From a virus, in IMG/VR virus record IMGVR_UViG_3300031989_000021, positions 1 through 38,786 of that record: a DNA stretch of 38,786 nucleotides. One strand, 5' to 3'. The translations under genes and the position numbers were made by a program. This document shows, one piece after another, positions 1 through 7,700 of this stretch. Every line of letters starts with the position of its first letter. Positions within the stretch are counted from its first letter, which is position 1. Below the pieces are notes generated by a model. It was not told where the DNA came from. It was given only the letters and a program-made list of their open reading frames with translations, and searched no databases.

Positions 1-968
1 CACCCGGTGCCTGCGCTGTAGATGATCTGCGGGGCAGGGGCGGCCGCGCCGACCGTGATTCCGCCGCTGTCCGCGGTTCCCGCGCCCGCAGGATGCGACC
101 AGGTGGCGCGGCCGACCAGCGACTGCCCCGCGATCGCGGCGTGGGGCAGGGACACCGGCGCGCCATTGGCGCGCAGCGACAGGACCAGGTCGCCCAGCAG
201 CAAGGGCGGGTAGCCCGGGCTGGTGATTGTCGGCTCGATGTCGGATGCGTCCAGCGTCTGGCCCGCGGTATAGGCGGCTTCGGCCAGCGCGACGGTGACG
301 GTCGGGGCGACGGCCACGGGCACCGTGCGCGTCGCGCTCTGGACGCTGCCAGCGCCCGCCGGGTGCGACCAGGACGCCACCGCCCGTACGATATCGCCGA
401 ACGTCACCAGCTGGCCCGCTGCACGCGGCGCGTTGTTGACCCGCCAGCTGATCGCGATGTCGCCGATGACCAGCGCGGGCGACCCGGCCACCGTGATGCT
501 CGGGGTCGCGGTGATGTCCGTGCCCAGCACATCGCCCACGTCGATGCTGCCCTGGTTGATCGCCACACTTACGGTCGGCGCGATGGCGGGCACCGCGACG
601 GGTCCATAGGTCCAGATGCGCGCCGGGGTGCCGACGCTGTCGGTCACGCTCTCGGTCAGATCGACGGTCTGGGCGCCGATCAGCGTGACGGTCCCGGCGA
701 CCAAGCTGCCGTTCACGCGCCAGCTGGCCGTGCGGATGCTGGTGCCCGCGGTCGAGGCGTAGGTGCCCGGCGTGTAGGCGTCGATTGGCCGCTGGCCTGC
801 GGCGTAGGGACCGATGGTCGCCGGGGCGGTTCGGGTGATGATCTGCGGGGCCGGTGGCGTCCCGCCGCCGGTGGCAGGCGGATAGATTGAGGTGGGATAG
901 GCGGGTTGCGACACCCCGAACAGGTTGTAGAGGAACCTCAGCAGGGAACGCTGGCGCCGCCTCGTCAT
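1..968 (-). CDS. Ig-like repeat protein, probable virion adhesin (3' end outside window)
   Basis: At least 322 codons are open from ATG 968 to the left edge, so the C-terminus is missing. The start overlaps the stop of the upstream gene (TGATG). A basic, hydrophobic N-terminus (MTRRRQRSLLRFLYNLFG) and a short Pro-rich linker lead into about three tandem beta-rich modules of 85-95 residues. These share W-R-V-N-G/N-type strands and a repeated WSHPAGAG motif, and a fourth module begins at the edge with PAPQII. Such tandem Ig-like modules are common in phage and bacterial surface adhesins. Its position behind the integrase, under a late-type promoter, suggests an appended receptor-binding or decoration protein. 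The fold and function are inferred; the repeats are seen directly. Confidence 0.7.
   Translation of the reverse strand, partial: MTRRRQRSLLRFLYNLFGVSQPAYPTSIYPPATGGGTPPAPQIITRTAPATIGPYAAGQRPIDAYTPGTYASTAGTSIRTASWRVNGSLVAGTVTLIGAQTVDLTESVTDSVGTPARIWTYGPVAVPAIAPTVSVAINQGSIDVGDVLGTDITATPSITVAGSPALVIGDIAISWRVNNAPRAAGQLVTFGDIVRAVASWSHPAGAGSVQSATRTVPVAVAPTVTVALAEAAYTAGQTLDASDIEPTITSPGYPPLLLGDLVLSLRANGAPVSLPHAAIAGQSLVGRATWSHPAGAGTADSGGITVGAAAPAPQIIYSAGTG
21..851 (-). repeat. Internal repeats within the Ig-like gene
   Basis: The 15-nt sequence gatgatctgcggggc occurs at 21-35 and again at 837-851, at the start of equivalent protein modules (PQII). The DNA around 80-115 and 345-375 is also near-repeated (tgcgaccagg), encoding the WSHPAGAG motif on the minus strand. 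The repeats follow the modular protein architecture and could allow module gain or loss by recombination. Confidence 0.7.
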
Positions 969-1237
969 CACTGCGCCACGTTGATGACGGTGCCGACGAT
1001 GCCCCGGACATACAGCTTGCTGCCCGAGGGAATGAGAACCGGGTGCGGCGTCCCCGCCGGGACCGGAATGGCCGAGGCCGCGAGGGTCGGGGGCGCATCG
1101 GCAACGGTCAGCGTGAAATCGTAGAGTTCCGACGACAGGACATAGGGCCCATCGACCAGGGGTGTGCCTCCGTTGAGAACCTCGGTCCAGATCCCCGCGG
1201 CGGCTGAGGGGATGACAAACGGGGGGATCGCGGGCAT
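968..1237 (-). CDS. Small hypothetical protein (89 aa), probable virion component
   Basis: The gene starts at ATG 1237 behind a clear AGGAG seven bases upstream, and its stop overlaps the start of the Ig-like gene by one base (TGATG), so the two are probably translationally coupled. The protein is rich in Pro, Val, Thr and Gly, has no transmembrane segment or signal peptide, and looks like a small beta-sheet protein. It is the first gene after a leader that shares its promoter and hairpin with the capsid, giant-protein and holin operons, which points to late expression. I do not recognise a family; an adaptor or base protein for the adhesin is one possibility. Confidence 0.65.
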   Translation of the reverse strand: MPAIPPFVIPSAAAGIWTEVLNGGTPLVDGPYVLSSELYDFTLTVADAPPTLAASAIPVPAGTPHPVLIPSGSKLYVRGIVGTVINVAQ

Positions 1238-1266
1238 GGACGGGCTCCTGTGACGACCACAGCGAG

Positions 1267-1279
1267 CGCGTCCTGCGCA
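1267..1279 (-). promoter_or_regulatory. Leader hairpin A with CAGGA loop
   Basis: The minus-strand RNA reads UGCG-CAGGA-CGCG, a four-base-pair stem (one G-U pair) around a five-base loop that contains GGA. It begins about 7 nt after the predicted transcription start and ends 29 nt before ATG 1237. An 18-nt block holding this hairpin (1262-1279) is identical to 4697-4714. It belongs to a set of four, with the others at 4702, 19059 and 30606. Confidence 0.55.
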
Positions 1280-1291
1280 GGCGATGCACAG

Positions 1292-1321
1292 GATGTAGCA
1301 CGGACAGGCCGCGCCTGGCTA
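1292..1321 (-). promoter_or_regulatory. Putative late promoter A (weakest of four)
   Basis: On the minus strand TAGCCA (1316-1321) is followed after 18 nt by TACATC (1292-1297). It matches the TTGCCG-18-TATC pattern of the other three sites only partly. The predicted start near 1285 gives a leader of about 48 nt before ATG 1237, in line with the other three. The assignment rests mainly on this spacing and on the downstream hairpin. Confidence 0.4.
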
Positions 1322-1349
1322 GATCAGGTCGCCGGGAAGCAGATTCTTG

Positions 1350-2588
1350 CTACAGGGCGATGGACGCGATCACGCGCGCCTTGTGTTCGAGGCTGGCACC
1401 CTTGCCGTATCTCTCCCGGTTCAGGGCGTGTCCGAACAGGTCGCGCCGGATCCGCTCATCCACCTCCGCCTCCAGCATCCGATCCTCGAAGCTGTGGCGC
1501 AGGGAATAGAGGCTGTGTTCGGGTGTCTCCAGCAACCGGTTTTCGCGCAGGAACTTGTTGATGGTGTCGGACAGCCCGGCGTTGTCCCTGTAACGCGGGA
1601 AGCCGTCCGGGAACTCCCGGAAAGCGGCGAGACTTACCCCGGCCAGCGGGATCACCCGGCGCGAATACTGGCTCTTGAGGGTGCGGCCGACGGGTTCGAT
1701 CGAGATGTGCGGGATCTCCGCATCCAGCCGGATGTGCTGGGGCAGGAGCCCGGCACCCTCGGAGGGACGGTAGCCGGTGTTCACCATCCCCAGCAGGATG
1801 CATCTCGCCTCCCGGTTCAGTCCGTCCAGCGCGCCCGGGGCAAGGATCTTGTCGCGGATCCACTCGGTCGAGAACGGCGGGCGAGTCCGCTTCTCACCCT
1901 CGCGCAGCGCAAGATCGCCCAAGGGCAGTTTCAGCCCCATGCGCTTCTTCGTGTTCACGGTCTTCAGGATGTTGCCGAGATGCGTGATGTCCTTGTTGGC
2001 GGAGTTCGGCGTCAGACCCTCGGCGCGGATCCGGCCCATCCACCAGTCGACGAAATCGAGCATGTCGTCCTGCGTGATCTCGCCGATCGGCTTGTCCCCG
2101 ACGACCTTCACGAAGTTGGTGACGGCCTTGATGCGCGGGTTGCGCCAGCGCCGGATCTGGTCCGCACTTTTTCCCAGGGTGCGATCCTGGGCGAGATCCC
2201 AGAACTGTTCGAGGGCCTTGGTCACGGTCACAGCCGGGGGCGTAATGGTTCCCAGAACTGCGGCGGCAACCTTCATGTCAAGGCGCCCACGACGCTCGGG
2301 GATCGCCTCGACTCGGTCCAAAATCTCGGACATCGGAGATCTGGCCACCTCGCGGGCGGCCTGGAACCGGGCCTCGGCGTGGTCTGCATCCCCGGACTTC
2401 ATCGCCTCCCAGACTGCGAGTGTTTCCTGCCATGCCGCATCGGCGCGGCGGCGCGCCTCGGTTTCACTGTCGGTCTTCAAGCTGATCCAGACCTCACGGC
2501 GCGGTTCGATGCCGTGGTAGCGTCGCGGCACCGTCTTTCGGAGATGGTAGATGCCGCTGTCGCCACGCTGCCGGATCGTCAGTTTCAT
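1350..2588 (-). CDS. int: Tyrosine-family site-specific integrase
   Basis: This 412-aa phage integrase would catalyse recombination between attP and attB. The start at ATG 2588 is supported by GAGG five bases upstream and by the typical opening MKLTIRQRGDSGIYHLRK; upstream in-frame sequence looks non-coding. The N-terminal half carries the arm-binding and core-binding helices (a SAM-like region around the TLGKSADQIRRWRNP segment). The C-terminal catalytic domain shows the first Arg in NTGYRPSE, the LRHSF box, GHALN as the second His position, and the Tyr nucleophile in RERYGKG close to the C-terminus. All catalytic positions appear intact. It lies between the lysis cassette and the Ig-like genes. 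No excisionase is recognisable nearby. Confidence 0.92.
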   Translation of the reverse strand: MKLTIRQRGDSGIYHLRKTVPRRYHGIEPRREVWISLKTDSETEARRRADAAWQETLAVWEAMKSGDADHAEARFQAAREVARSPMSEILDRVEAIPERRGRLDMKVAAAVLGTITPPAVTVTKALEQFWDLAQDRTLGKSADQIRRWRNPRIKAVTNFVKVVGDKPIGEITQDDMLDFVDWWMGRIRAEGLTPNSANKDITHLGNILKTVNTKKRMGLKLPLGDLALREGEKRTRPPFSTEWIRDKILAPGALDGLNREARCILLGMVNTGYRPSEGAGLLPQHIRLDAEIPHISIEPVGRTLKSQYSRRVIPLAGVSLAAFREFPDGFPRYRDNAGLSDTINKFLRENRLLETPEHSLYSLRHSFEDRMLEAEVDERIRRDLFGHALNRERYGKGASLEHKARVIASIAL

Positions 2589-2882
2589 GGATTCCTCGCC
2601 CGAATCGTGCCGGTGCGGATTCCGTAGCAAAATCTGTAGCAGAAGCCACGGATTTCCGGCATATCCGGGGGCTGGCTCGACCATCGCGAAGGCAGGGCAT
2701 TGGAATATAGGCGATTTTGACGTCGGCCGCCTCGGAGTTCTGGCGCACTCTCTGGTCCGCCAAGCGACCCCGAGGAAATCGTCACGGAATCCCGTATCCT
2801 GACGGCCAGACATGCGATTACAGCCGGTGTCGTCGCCGGTCGTGTCGCAGGTGTTCTGGGGCAAAAGACGTAGCAGAATCCG
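2589..2882. other. Non-coding region upstream of integrase; candidate attP
   Basis: About 294 nt between the lysis-cassette hairpin and the integrase hold no convincing gene; the short open frames here have no supported start and composition unlike the neighbours. The region contains the GTAGCARAA-type repeats. It also holds a possible minus-strand -10 box TATATT (2704-2709) without a clear -35. An intergenic stretch beside an integrase is the usual site of attP, but no core can be named without the bacterial junctions. Confidence 0.45.
2623..2878. repeat. GTAGCARAA direct repeats near the integrase
   Basis: Three similar decamers lie on the plus strand: cgtagcaaaa (2623-2632), tgtagcagaa (2635-2644) and cgtagcagaa (2869-2878). 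A related sequence, CTGTAGCAAG on the minus strand, spans the integrase stop codon near 1343-1352. Short direct repeats beside an integrase are typical of integrase arm sites, so these are candidate binding sites. The assignment is an inference from position and similarity. Confidence 0.4.
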
Positions 2883-2916
2883 GGGTGGCGGGTTCCCGCT
2901 CAGGGAATCGCCACCC
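2883..2916 (-). terminator. Hairpin closing the lysis cassette
   Basis: GGGTGGCG (2883-2890) pairs with CGCCACCC (2909-2916), and inside it TTCCC (2893-2897) pairs with GGGAA (2903-2907) around a five-base loop, with a small internal bulge. On the minus strand it overlaps the stop codon of the Rz1-like gene. A TCTTTT run follows about 17 nt downstream, so it could act as an imperfect intrinsic terminator between lysis genes and integrase. Confidence 0.6.
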
Positions 2917-3154
2917 ATTCAACAAGCCCGACGTGACGGCTTCCACAGGCTCGCAGGGACGACCGGTCCCGGCCCCACAGCACCTCGACCTCGCCCTGTG
3001 TCAGTCCGCGATCTGGCAGAGCCACGGGCCCCGCACAGGGCAGCGTCAGCGACGGCGGCGGCGCCGGTCGCTCAACCTCAACGGGCCTGGAGCCTGCGCA
3101 CGCTGTCAGCACCAAGAGCAGGAGCATCAGCCCCGGGATCCGCGCGCGCCGCAT
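2900..3154 (-). CDS. Rz1-like outer-membrane spanin lipoprotein
   Basis: The 84-aa protein begins with a basic-hydrophobic signal (MRRARIPGLMLLLLVL) and a lipobox LTAC with the acylated Cys at about residue 19. A Pro-rich stretch (VERPAPPPSLTLPC) follows. Signal, lipobox and Pro-rich periplasmic part are the hallmarks of Rz1 proteins, which pair with the inner-membrane Rz to disrupt the outer membrane after the wall is cut. The gene starts inside the end of the Rz-like gene in another frame, the classic overlapping Rz/Rz1 arrangement, with AGGAG seven bases before ATG 3154. It is the last gene of the lysis cassette. Confidence 0.85.
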   Translation of the reverse strand: MRRARIPGLMLLLLVLTACAGSRPVEVERPAPPPSLTLPCAGPVALPDRGLTQGEVEVLWGRDRSSLRACGSRHVGLVEWVAIP

Positions 3155-3398
3155 CTTCCAACTCCTGTGCCAGTCGGGTCGCTGCTTCCTCGGCCGCCAG
3201 ACGGGCCGCCTCCCTCTGTGAGGCGACGCGCAGGGCCTTGTCGCGCTCTGCCCGCAGTTCCGCAGCCTCGCGCTCGTAGCGGGCCTCTACGCGGTCAGCC
3301 CCTGCGCGGTAGGCGGCTGCGTGGCTCCAGATCAGGGCGCCAGCGACCACGGCCGCGCCGACCTTGATCGCCCAGCCGCGGACCCACGCGCCGATCAC
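3078..3398 (-). CDS. Rz-like inner-membrane spanin
   Basis: The protein has 106 aa from a GTG at 3398, chosen because it overlaps the amidase stop (GTGA) and places the membrane segment at the N-terminus. One transmembrane helix (about residues 10-28, IKVGAAVVAGALIW) is followed by a long Ala/Arg/Glu-rich coiled coil to about residue 85. This matches the i-spanin plan: membrane anchor, periplasmic coiled coil, contact with the lipoprotein partner. The Rz1-like gene is nested over its last 77 bases. A longer version starting at 3440 is open but has no ribosome site and would lie wholly inside the amidase gene. Confidence 0.82.
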   Translation of the reverse strand: MIGAWVRGWAIKVGAAVVAGALIWSHAAAYRAGADRVEARYEREAAELRAERDKALRVASQREAARLAAEEAATRLAQELEDAARADPGADAPALGADSVRRLQAR

Positions 3399-3892
3399 AT
3401 CACGCCTTGCAGCCACTCGGGCACGAAGAACCCCGGGCAAGCCCTGGCCGCATACTCGTTGTGGCCGCTGATCTTCGTGATGGGCGTTGCCGCCTTGATC
3501 TGCTGGATGAGCCTGCGCGCGGCCGTGTCCTGTTCGCGGGTGAAGTTCTCCAGAAAGCGATCACGCTTGGAGGAACCGCCTCCGCCGATCAGGCAGATGC
3601 CAATGCTGCCCGCGTTGTGACCGACCACATGCGCCCCGATCTCGGTCATCTGCCGCCCGCGCGCCAGCGTGCCGTCGCGGTCGATGATCCAGTGGTAGCC
3701 GATGGCCCGCCAGCCGCGCCCCTTGGGCTTCGGGTCGGTATGCCAGCGCGTGATCTCCGCGATCTTCTCCGCGAACGACAGGTCATCGAACCAGCCGGTC
3801 GTCATGGTCGCCGAGCAATGCAGGATGATCTCGGTGACGAGATGCCGGGCCTTGCCCTGCCTGATCCCCGAGGGTTTCGACTTCGCGCTCAC
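3395..3892 (-). CDS. N-acetylmuramoyl-L-alanine amidase endolysin (T7-lysozyme type)
   Basis: This 165-aa amidase-2 family enzyme is predicted to cut the amide bond between N-acetylmuramic acid and L-alanine in peptidoglycan. GTG 3892 is the start, seven bases after GGAGG and overlapping the stop of the upstream small gene. Zinc-ligand candidates are His25 in LHCSAT, and His144 and Cys152 in GHNEYAARACPGF, with the same His-x7-Cys spacing as T7 lysozyme. The core motifs YHWIIDRDG, GAHVVGHN and SIGICLIGG are present. There is no signal peptide, so export should depend on a holin. It is followed by the overlapping spanin pair. Confidence 0.93.
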   Translation of the reverse strand: MSAKSKPSGIRQGKARHLVTEIILHCSATMTTGWFDDLSFAEKIAEITRWHTDPKPKGRGWRAIGYHWIIDRDGTLARGRQMTEIGAHVVGHNAGSIGICLIGGGGSSKRDRFLENFTREQDTAARRLIQQIKAATPITKISGHNEYAARACPGFFVPEWLQGVM

Positions 3893-4008
3893 AGGAAAAC
3901 CTCCGCGGCGATCCAGACTGCTGCCCCGATCAGGAAGACGATGACGCCGACCTTCAGTGTGTCGGCGGCGTCCTTCCTCGGGCATTGCTTTTCACGCCGC
4001 AGGACCAT
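3889..4008 (-). CDS. 39-aa single-span membrane peptide in lysis cassette
   Basis: ATG 4008 lies five bases after GGAGG, inside the end of the holin-like gene in another frame, and the stop overlaps the amidase GTG (GTGA). The product has a basic N-terminus (VLRREKQCPRKDAAD) and one strong transmembrane helix (VGVIVFLIGAAVWIAAEVFL) reaching the C-terminus. Overlap at both ends and a good ribosome site make it a real gene despite its size. It could be an antiholin, a holin partner or a small lysis modulator; the sequence does not say which. Confidence 0.65.
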   Translation of the reverse strand: MVLRREKQCPRKDAADTLKVGVIVFLIGAAVWIAAEVFL

Positions 4009-4342
4009 CTCGCCCTCCACCCTGGGAACGCTCGATCAGGTATTCGACCAACACCACCGCGATCAGACCGACGATGAACGCCATTGCCGCGATGAAGCCG
4101 ACCGCTGTGCTGGCCGATTCCGGGATCGCGGCCTCGCCGAAGATCCACCGAAGGATGGTCGGCGACACCTCGCCCAGCCCGAAAGCGGTGGCCGAGCCGA
4201 TGAAGATGATGCGCAGGCTTTCACGCCACGTCGTCCGCAGCGTCGCGGACCGGACTGCACCGCCCAAGGCACCGAAGAACGCAAGCACCGCCCCCTTTTC
4301 GGTCAGCACTTGCGACCACATCCCGAGATCATTCTCACTCAC
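3992..4342 (-). CDS. Holin-like membrane protein (116 aa)
   Basis: The protein has two to three hydrophobic segments: GAVLAFFGALGGAV at about 18-31, IIFIGSATAFGLGEVSPTIL at about 45-65, and a strong helix STAVGFIAAMAFIVGLIAVV near 78-100. A polar, Gly/Asp-rich tail follows. Size, membrane layout and position directly before an endolysin and spanins fit a phage holin, which would open the inner membrane to release the amidase. The start ATG 4342 overlaps the upstream stop by four bases (ATGA). The neighbouring 111-aa membrane protein is an alternative candidate for the holin. Confidence 0.75.
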   Translation of the reverse strand: MSENDLGMWSQVLTEKGAVLAFFGALGGAVRSATLRTTWRESLRIIFIGSATAFGLGEVSPTILRWIFGEAAIPESASTAVGFIAAMAFIVGLIAVVLVEYLIERSQGGGRDGPAA

Positions 4343-4674
4343 CAGCCCGCCCTCCTCGCGTATCCCGACAGCAGGAATGCGGCGCTGGACACCAGCACGA
4401 CCGGAGCAAAGGCGATCGCGAGGCCGACGGTGACGAAGTGCGCGAAGTCCTCGACGCAGTCCCAGAACTCGCCGTCACGGGCGCGCCATTGCCAGACCTC
4501 GAAGATGGCGTAGCCTGGGATCGTGACCACGAGCGCGAGGGGCCCCCAGATCAGGACCGGCAGGCCGCCGATGAGCCATCCATGGCCGATCTGGTTGCGG
4601 AGAAACCCGCAAGGGTCATCATCGAACGCCGATGGTGTGAGCGCGAGGTTGCGGAGAAAGCGCAGGAAGCGCAT
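4339..4674 (-). CDS. Membrane protein at head of lysis operon (111 aa)
   Basis: The protein has two long hydrophobic regions (about residues 32-58, WLIGGLPVLIWGPLALVV onwards, and about 82-105, VTVGLAIAFAPVVLVSSAAF) and a basic N-terminus. It is the first gene after a predicted late promoter and hairpin leader, and its stop overlaps the start of the holin-like gene. The ribosome site is modest (AAGG about 12 bases upstream). An internal DGEFWDCVEDFAHF segment separates the membrane helices. It may be a second holin, a pinholin or an antiholin; I do not recognise a named family. Confidence 0.65.
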   Translation of the reverse strand: MRFLRFLRNLALTPSAFDDDPCGFLRNQIGHGWLIGGLPVLIWGPLALVVTIPGYAIFEVWQWRARDGEFWDCVEDFAHFVTVGLAIAFAPVVLVSSAAFLLSGYARRAGW

Positions 4675-4701
4675 AGGCTCGACCGTCCTTGTGGCGGCGA
4701 G

Positions 4702-4714
4702 CGCGTCCTGCGCA
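4702..4714 (-). promoter_or_regulatory. Leader hairpin B with CAGGA loop
   Basis: The minus-strand RNA is UGCG-CAGGA-CGCG, with GGA in the loop, starting about 11 nt after the predicted transcription start and ending 27 nt before ATG 4674. The 18-nt block 4697-4714 is identical to 1262-1279, although the surrounding sequence differs. Confidence 0.6.
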
Positions 4715-4730
4715 AGCGGTTGTCCCCTCG

Positions 4731-4760
4731 TCTATACCACGGGCGAGGCGCTGACAGCAA
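4731..4760 (-). promoter_or_regulatory. Putative late promoter B (lysis operon)
   Basis: On the minus strand TTGCTG (4755-4760) is followed after exactly 18 nt by TATAGA (4731-4736). It lies in the short gap between the giant gene's stop and the first lysis gene. The predicted start near 4724 gives a leader of about 50 nt. It shares spacing and box sequence with the promoters at 19086 and 30630. Confidence 0.6.
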
Positions 4761-4768
4761 CGCCCGGG

Positions 4769-7700
4769 CTAGTTGTAGATCGTCGCACCGGCGTCGGCCC
4801 GGATTCTGTCGTTCAGCCGCGGGTTCAGGGCCACACCGAACTCGTTCCGCGCGCTGGCCTGCTCTCGGCTGCGCACAGACGCCCGGATCGTTTCCGCGGT
4901 GATCGGATACTCGGGGTAGCGGCGGTTGAACTCCGACACCTTTTCCCACAGGCCCGCGGGAACGGGCTCGCCCGCACGGATCGCATCGCCGACCCGCCGT
5001 TGCAGGCGCGTCCGCTCTCCTTCGATGCGTTCCTCGGCGTTCATCATTCGGGAGTTGGTGGCATACCGTTCCGACAGTCGCGCCGGCGTGAAGCCCGAGG
5101 CCTGCGCCAACGCCTCCAGCGGGGTGACGTTCTCGATGATGGTGTCGCCGTTGATCGTCTCGACGCCCTCGGAAGCGAACCGGCCGCCCCTCATTACGTC
5201 CCGGACGAACTTGGGCACCGCGGCCTCAGTCGCCCGCCACCATTCGCCACGCCCGAGCAGGTCGGCGGCCCGCGCCCAATTGGCCCCAAGCCCGGCGATC
5301 GGCCCCAAGAACTCGCCGACCAGGTATTGCCAGGTCTCAGCGCCGCTCATGTCCCGTTCTTCATTGCGGAACCAGAGGTCAGGCATCCCGATGCGGTTGG
5401 TGAGGTCGATTCCGGTGGCGTGGCCCGGGATCCCTTTGAAGGCCATGCCCATCGCATAGTTCCAGGCCGACACGCCCGCCCCGTCGCCCTCCAGAAGGGC
5501 GGCGTCGATGATCGCGGCTTCCAGATCGTCGTCGTCCATGTCCGGGAAGAACATGGCCGCCAGCGTCATCGCCAGACCCCAGCCCCAGACGCCGGTTATG
5601 CCCGCGTGCGCCATCATCGAGATGGTGATGCCCACAAGCTGCGTCCTCGCCTCCCGGCGCGTTTCCGGCGATTTGCCCTTCACCATCTGGTGGGTGTCGC
5701 GGAACAGCCGCCACAGCATGTTCACGGTGAACGACTTGAAGATGAAGATCACCTTCGGGATGTCGCCCTGCATGAACCGGGCCCGGCTGGTGTTCTGGTA
5801 GTCGAAGTGCGTCTTCCAGGTGATCGAGGCCGCGTTTTCGATCGCGGCCTTGGCATCCATGCCCGCCTCGACGCCGATACGATAGGCGGCGAGGAACGTG
5901 ACCTCGCGGTTCATCACCTCGGCCTTGTGGAACAGCCAGGCGATGCCGCGCATGATCTTCTCGCGGCGTGCCCGATACTCGATGCCGTTCTCGGCCACGC
6001 TGGCGAGGTCGTGGCTTTGGGTCTTGTCGACCACTCCCATCTCGTAGGCGTCATCGAGCGCCGCCTTCTCGGCGGCGGTCAGCCTCGCACTGGCGCCTGC
6101 GGTCATTCCACGGTTGGCGAAGTCCCTCATCGCGCGGCCCAGATGCCGGGTGATGTCCGCATACGACGCCTTCGGGAACGCCGCCTTCATGATCGGCGGC
6201 CCCATGATCGTGGTCTGCGAGATGTTGACCAGTGCCGCGGCCGGCGAGACGCCCAGATACCAGATGAAGGCCAAGGAGGTCGCCATCGCCGACCACTGGC
6301 TTCCTGCCGGGTTCATGGTGAAGGCGTGACGCCTCTGCATCTCGTCCACCACCAAGCCCGCCCGGTTCGAATCGTCGGCCTTGGCGGCCTCAAGCCGGGC
6401 CTCGTCCAGAGCATCCTCCATCCGCAGCCCGAACTTGAGGCGCGCAAGCTGGTGAGCCCCATGGAACTGGTGATGGGCAAAGGCACGAACCGCATCGGTG
6501 CTGAAGCCATCGCGGTTCTTGCGATGGATCTGGGAGAGACGAATGGACGAGTCCGGCAGGGTTTCCAGCCACCGCTGCCACACCGCCTCCATCATCTCCG
6601 GGCTGGCATTCTCGCCCAGCATGTCCATGACATCGGCGACGAAGTCGGCGCTGACATGCTGGGACAGGTCGGTGTCCTTGTCGCCGAGAACGCCGGTGTC
6701 GACGGTCACACCCTTCTCGCGCGCCAGCGCGGACGCTGCCTTCTTCTGCTCCCGTTCGGTCTCGAACCGGGAGAACGAGACGACCTTGCCGTCGCCGTCC
6801 CTGACGGTCACGAAATACTTGCCGAAGCGCGCCAGAGGGAAATAGGGGCCCTGGAGGCGGTTGCTCTCGAAGACCTGGCGCAGTTTCGCCATCCGCGCCT
6901 TCTTCGACCAGCCGTTGCGGGCAATCGCCGTCGCCAGATTCTTCTCGGCCTCGGCAATCGCCTCGTCCCGTTCCGGGCCGATCAGCCCGTCATCCTCGAT
7001 CTCGCGCAGCCGGGCCGCGTGTTCCCGCCGCGCCCGGCGCGCTTGGATCTCCATGGCGGTGTCGATGTTCTCGATCACCGCCTTCTCCATCTCGTCGGCG
7101 ATCGCGGTGTAGCCGTCGCGGACGCGACGATACATCGCCTGCATCTCCGCGGGCAGGGCATCGTAGCGGGCCTTGAAGGTGTCGTAGGTGGCCCGACGCG
7201 CCGCCTCTCCGGCGATGATTGTCTGGGCGGCGTCACGCCAGTAGTCGGCGGCGCGGCTGTTGCTGACGGTCTTCTTCGCCCATTCCAGCGACGGGTGCGG
7301 CTGATAGGCGGCGCTGGGATCGAACCCCGCCCTGGTGGTGTCGTGCATCAGCTGCATCAGGCCGGCGTTCTCGCGCGGCTTCTTGCGGGCAAGGCTGGTC
7401 CAGTCGTCCACGACAGCCGCAGTCTTCGCCTGCCAGTCGTTGCGCAGGGCGTCCATCTTGCCCTTGAGGTCGAGATAGGTGGCCGCGCTCATCAGATCCC
7501 GACCAAGTTCCTCGAACAGGGCGCGGCCGGGCACCAGGGCGAGCGTGTTGATGGCCCCGCCGGTGCCCATGGCGTCGGTCAGCATCGAGGACGCCAAATC
7601 GCCGGCTTTGGTGATCCAGTTCCGGGCCCCGCGATCGGCCTCGGGCTCCATGATCCGGGCTTCCCTCTCGCCCGCATACCGGGCGAAGCGGCCGGTCCCG

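Noticed and set aside
93-890. Plus-strand open frame of 265 aa at the left end
   Set aside because: It is antisense to the Ig-like gene, whose minus-strand translation is far more protein-like and continues to the window edge.
2494-2785. Short minus-strand frames upstream of the integrase (possible excisionase)
   Set aside because: They overlap the integrase out of frame, lack a ribosome site and show no helix-turn-helix pattern.
2589-2882. tRNA gene as an integration target
   Set aside because: No cloverleaf or T-loop sequence could be found in this stretch or elsewhere in the window.
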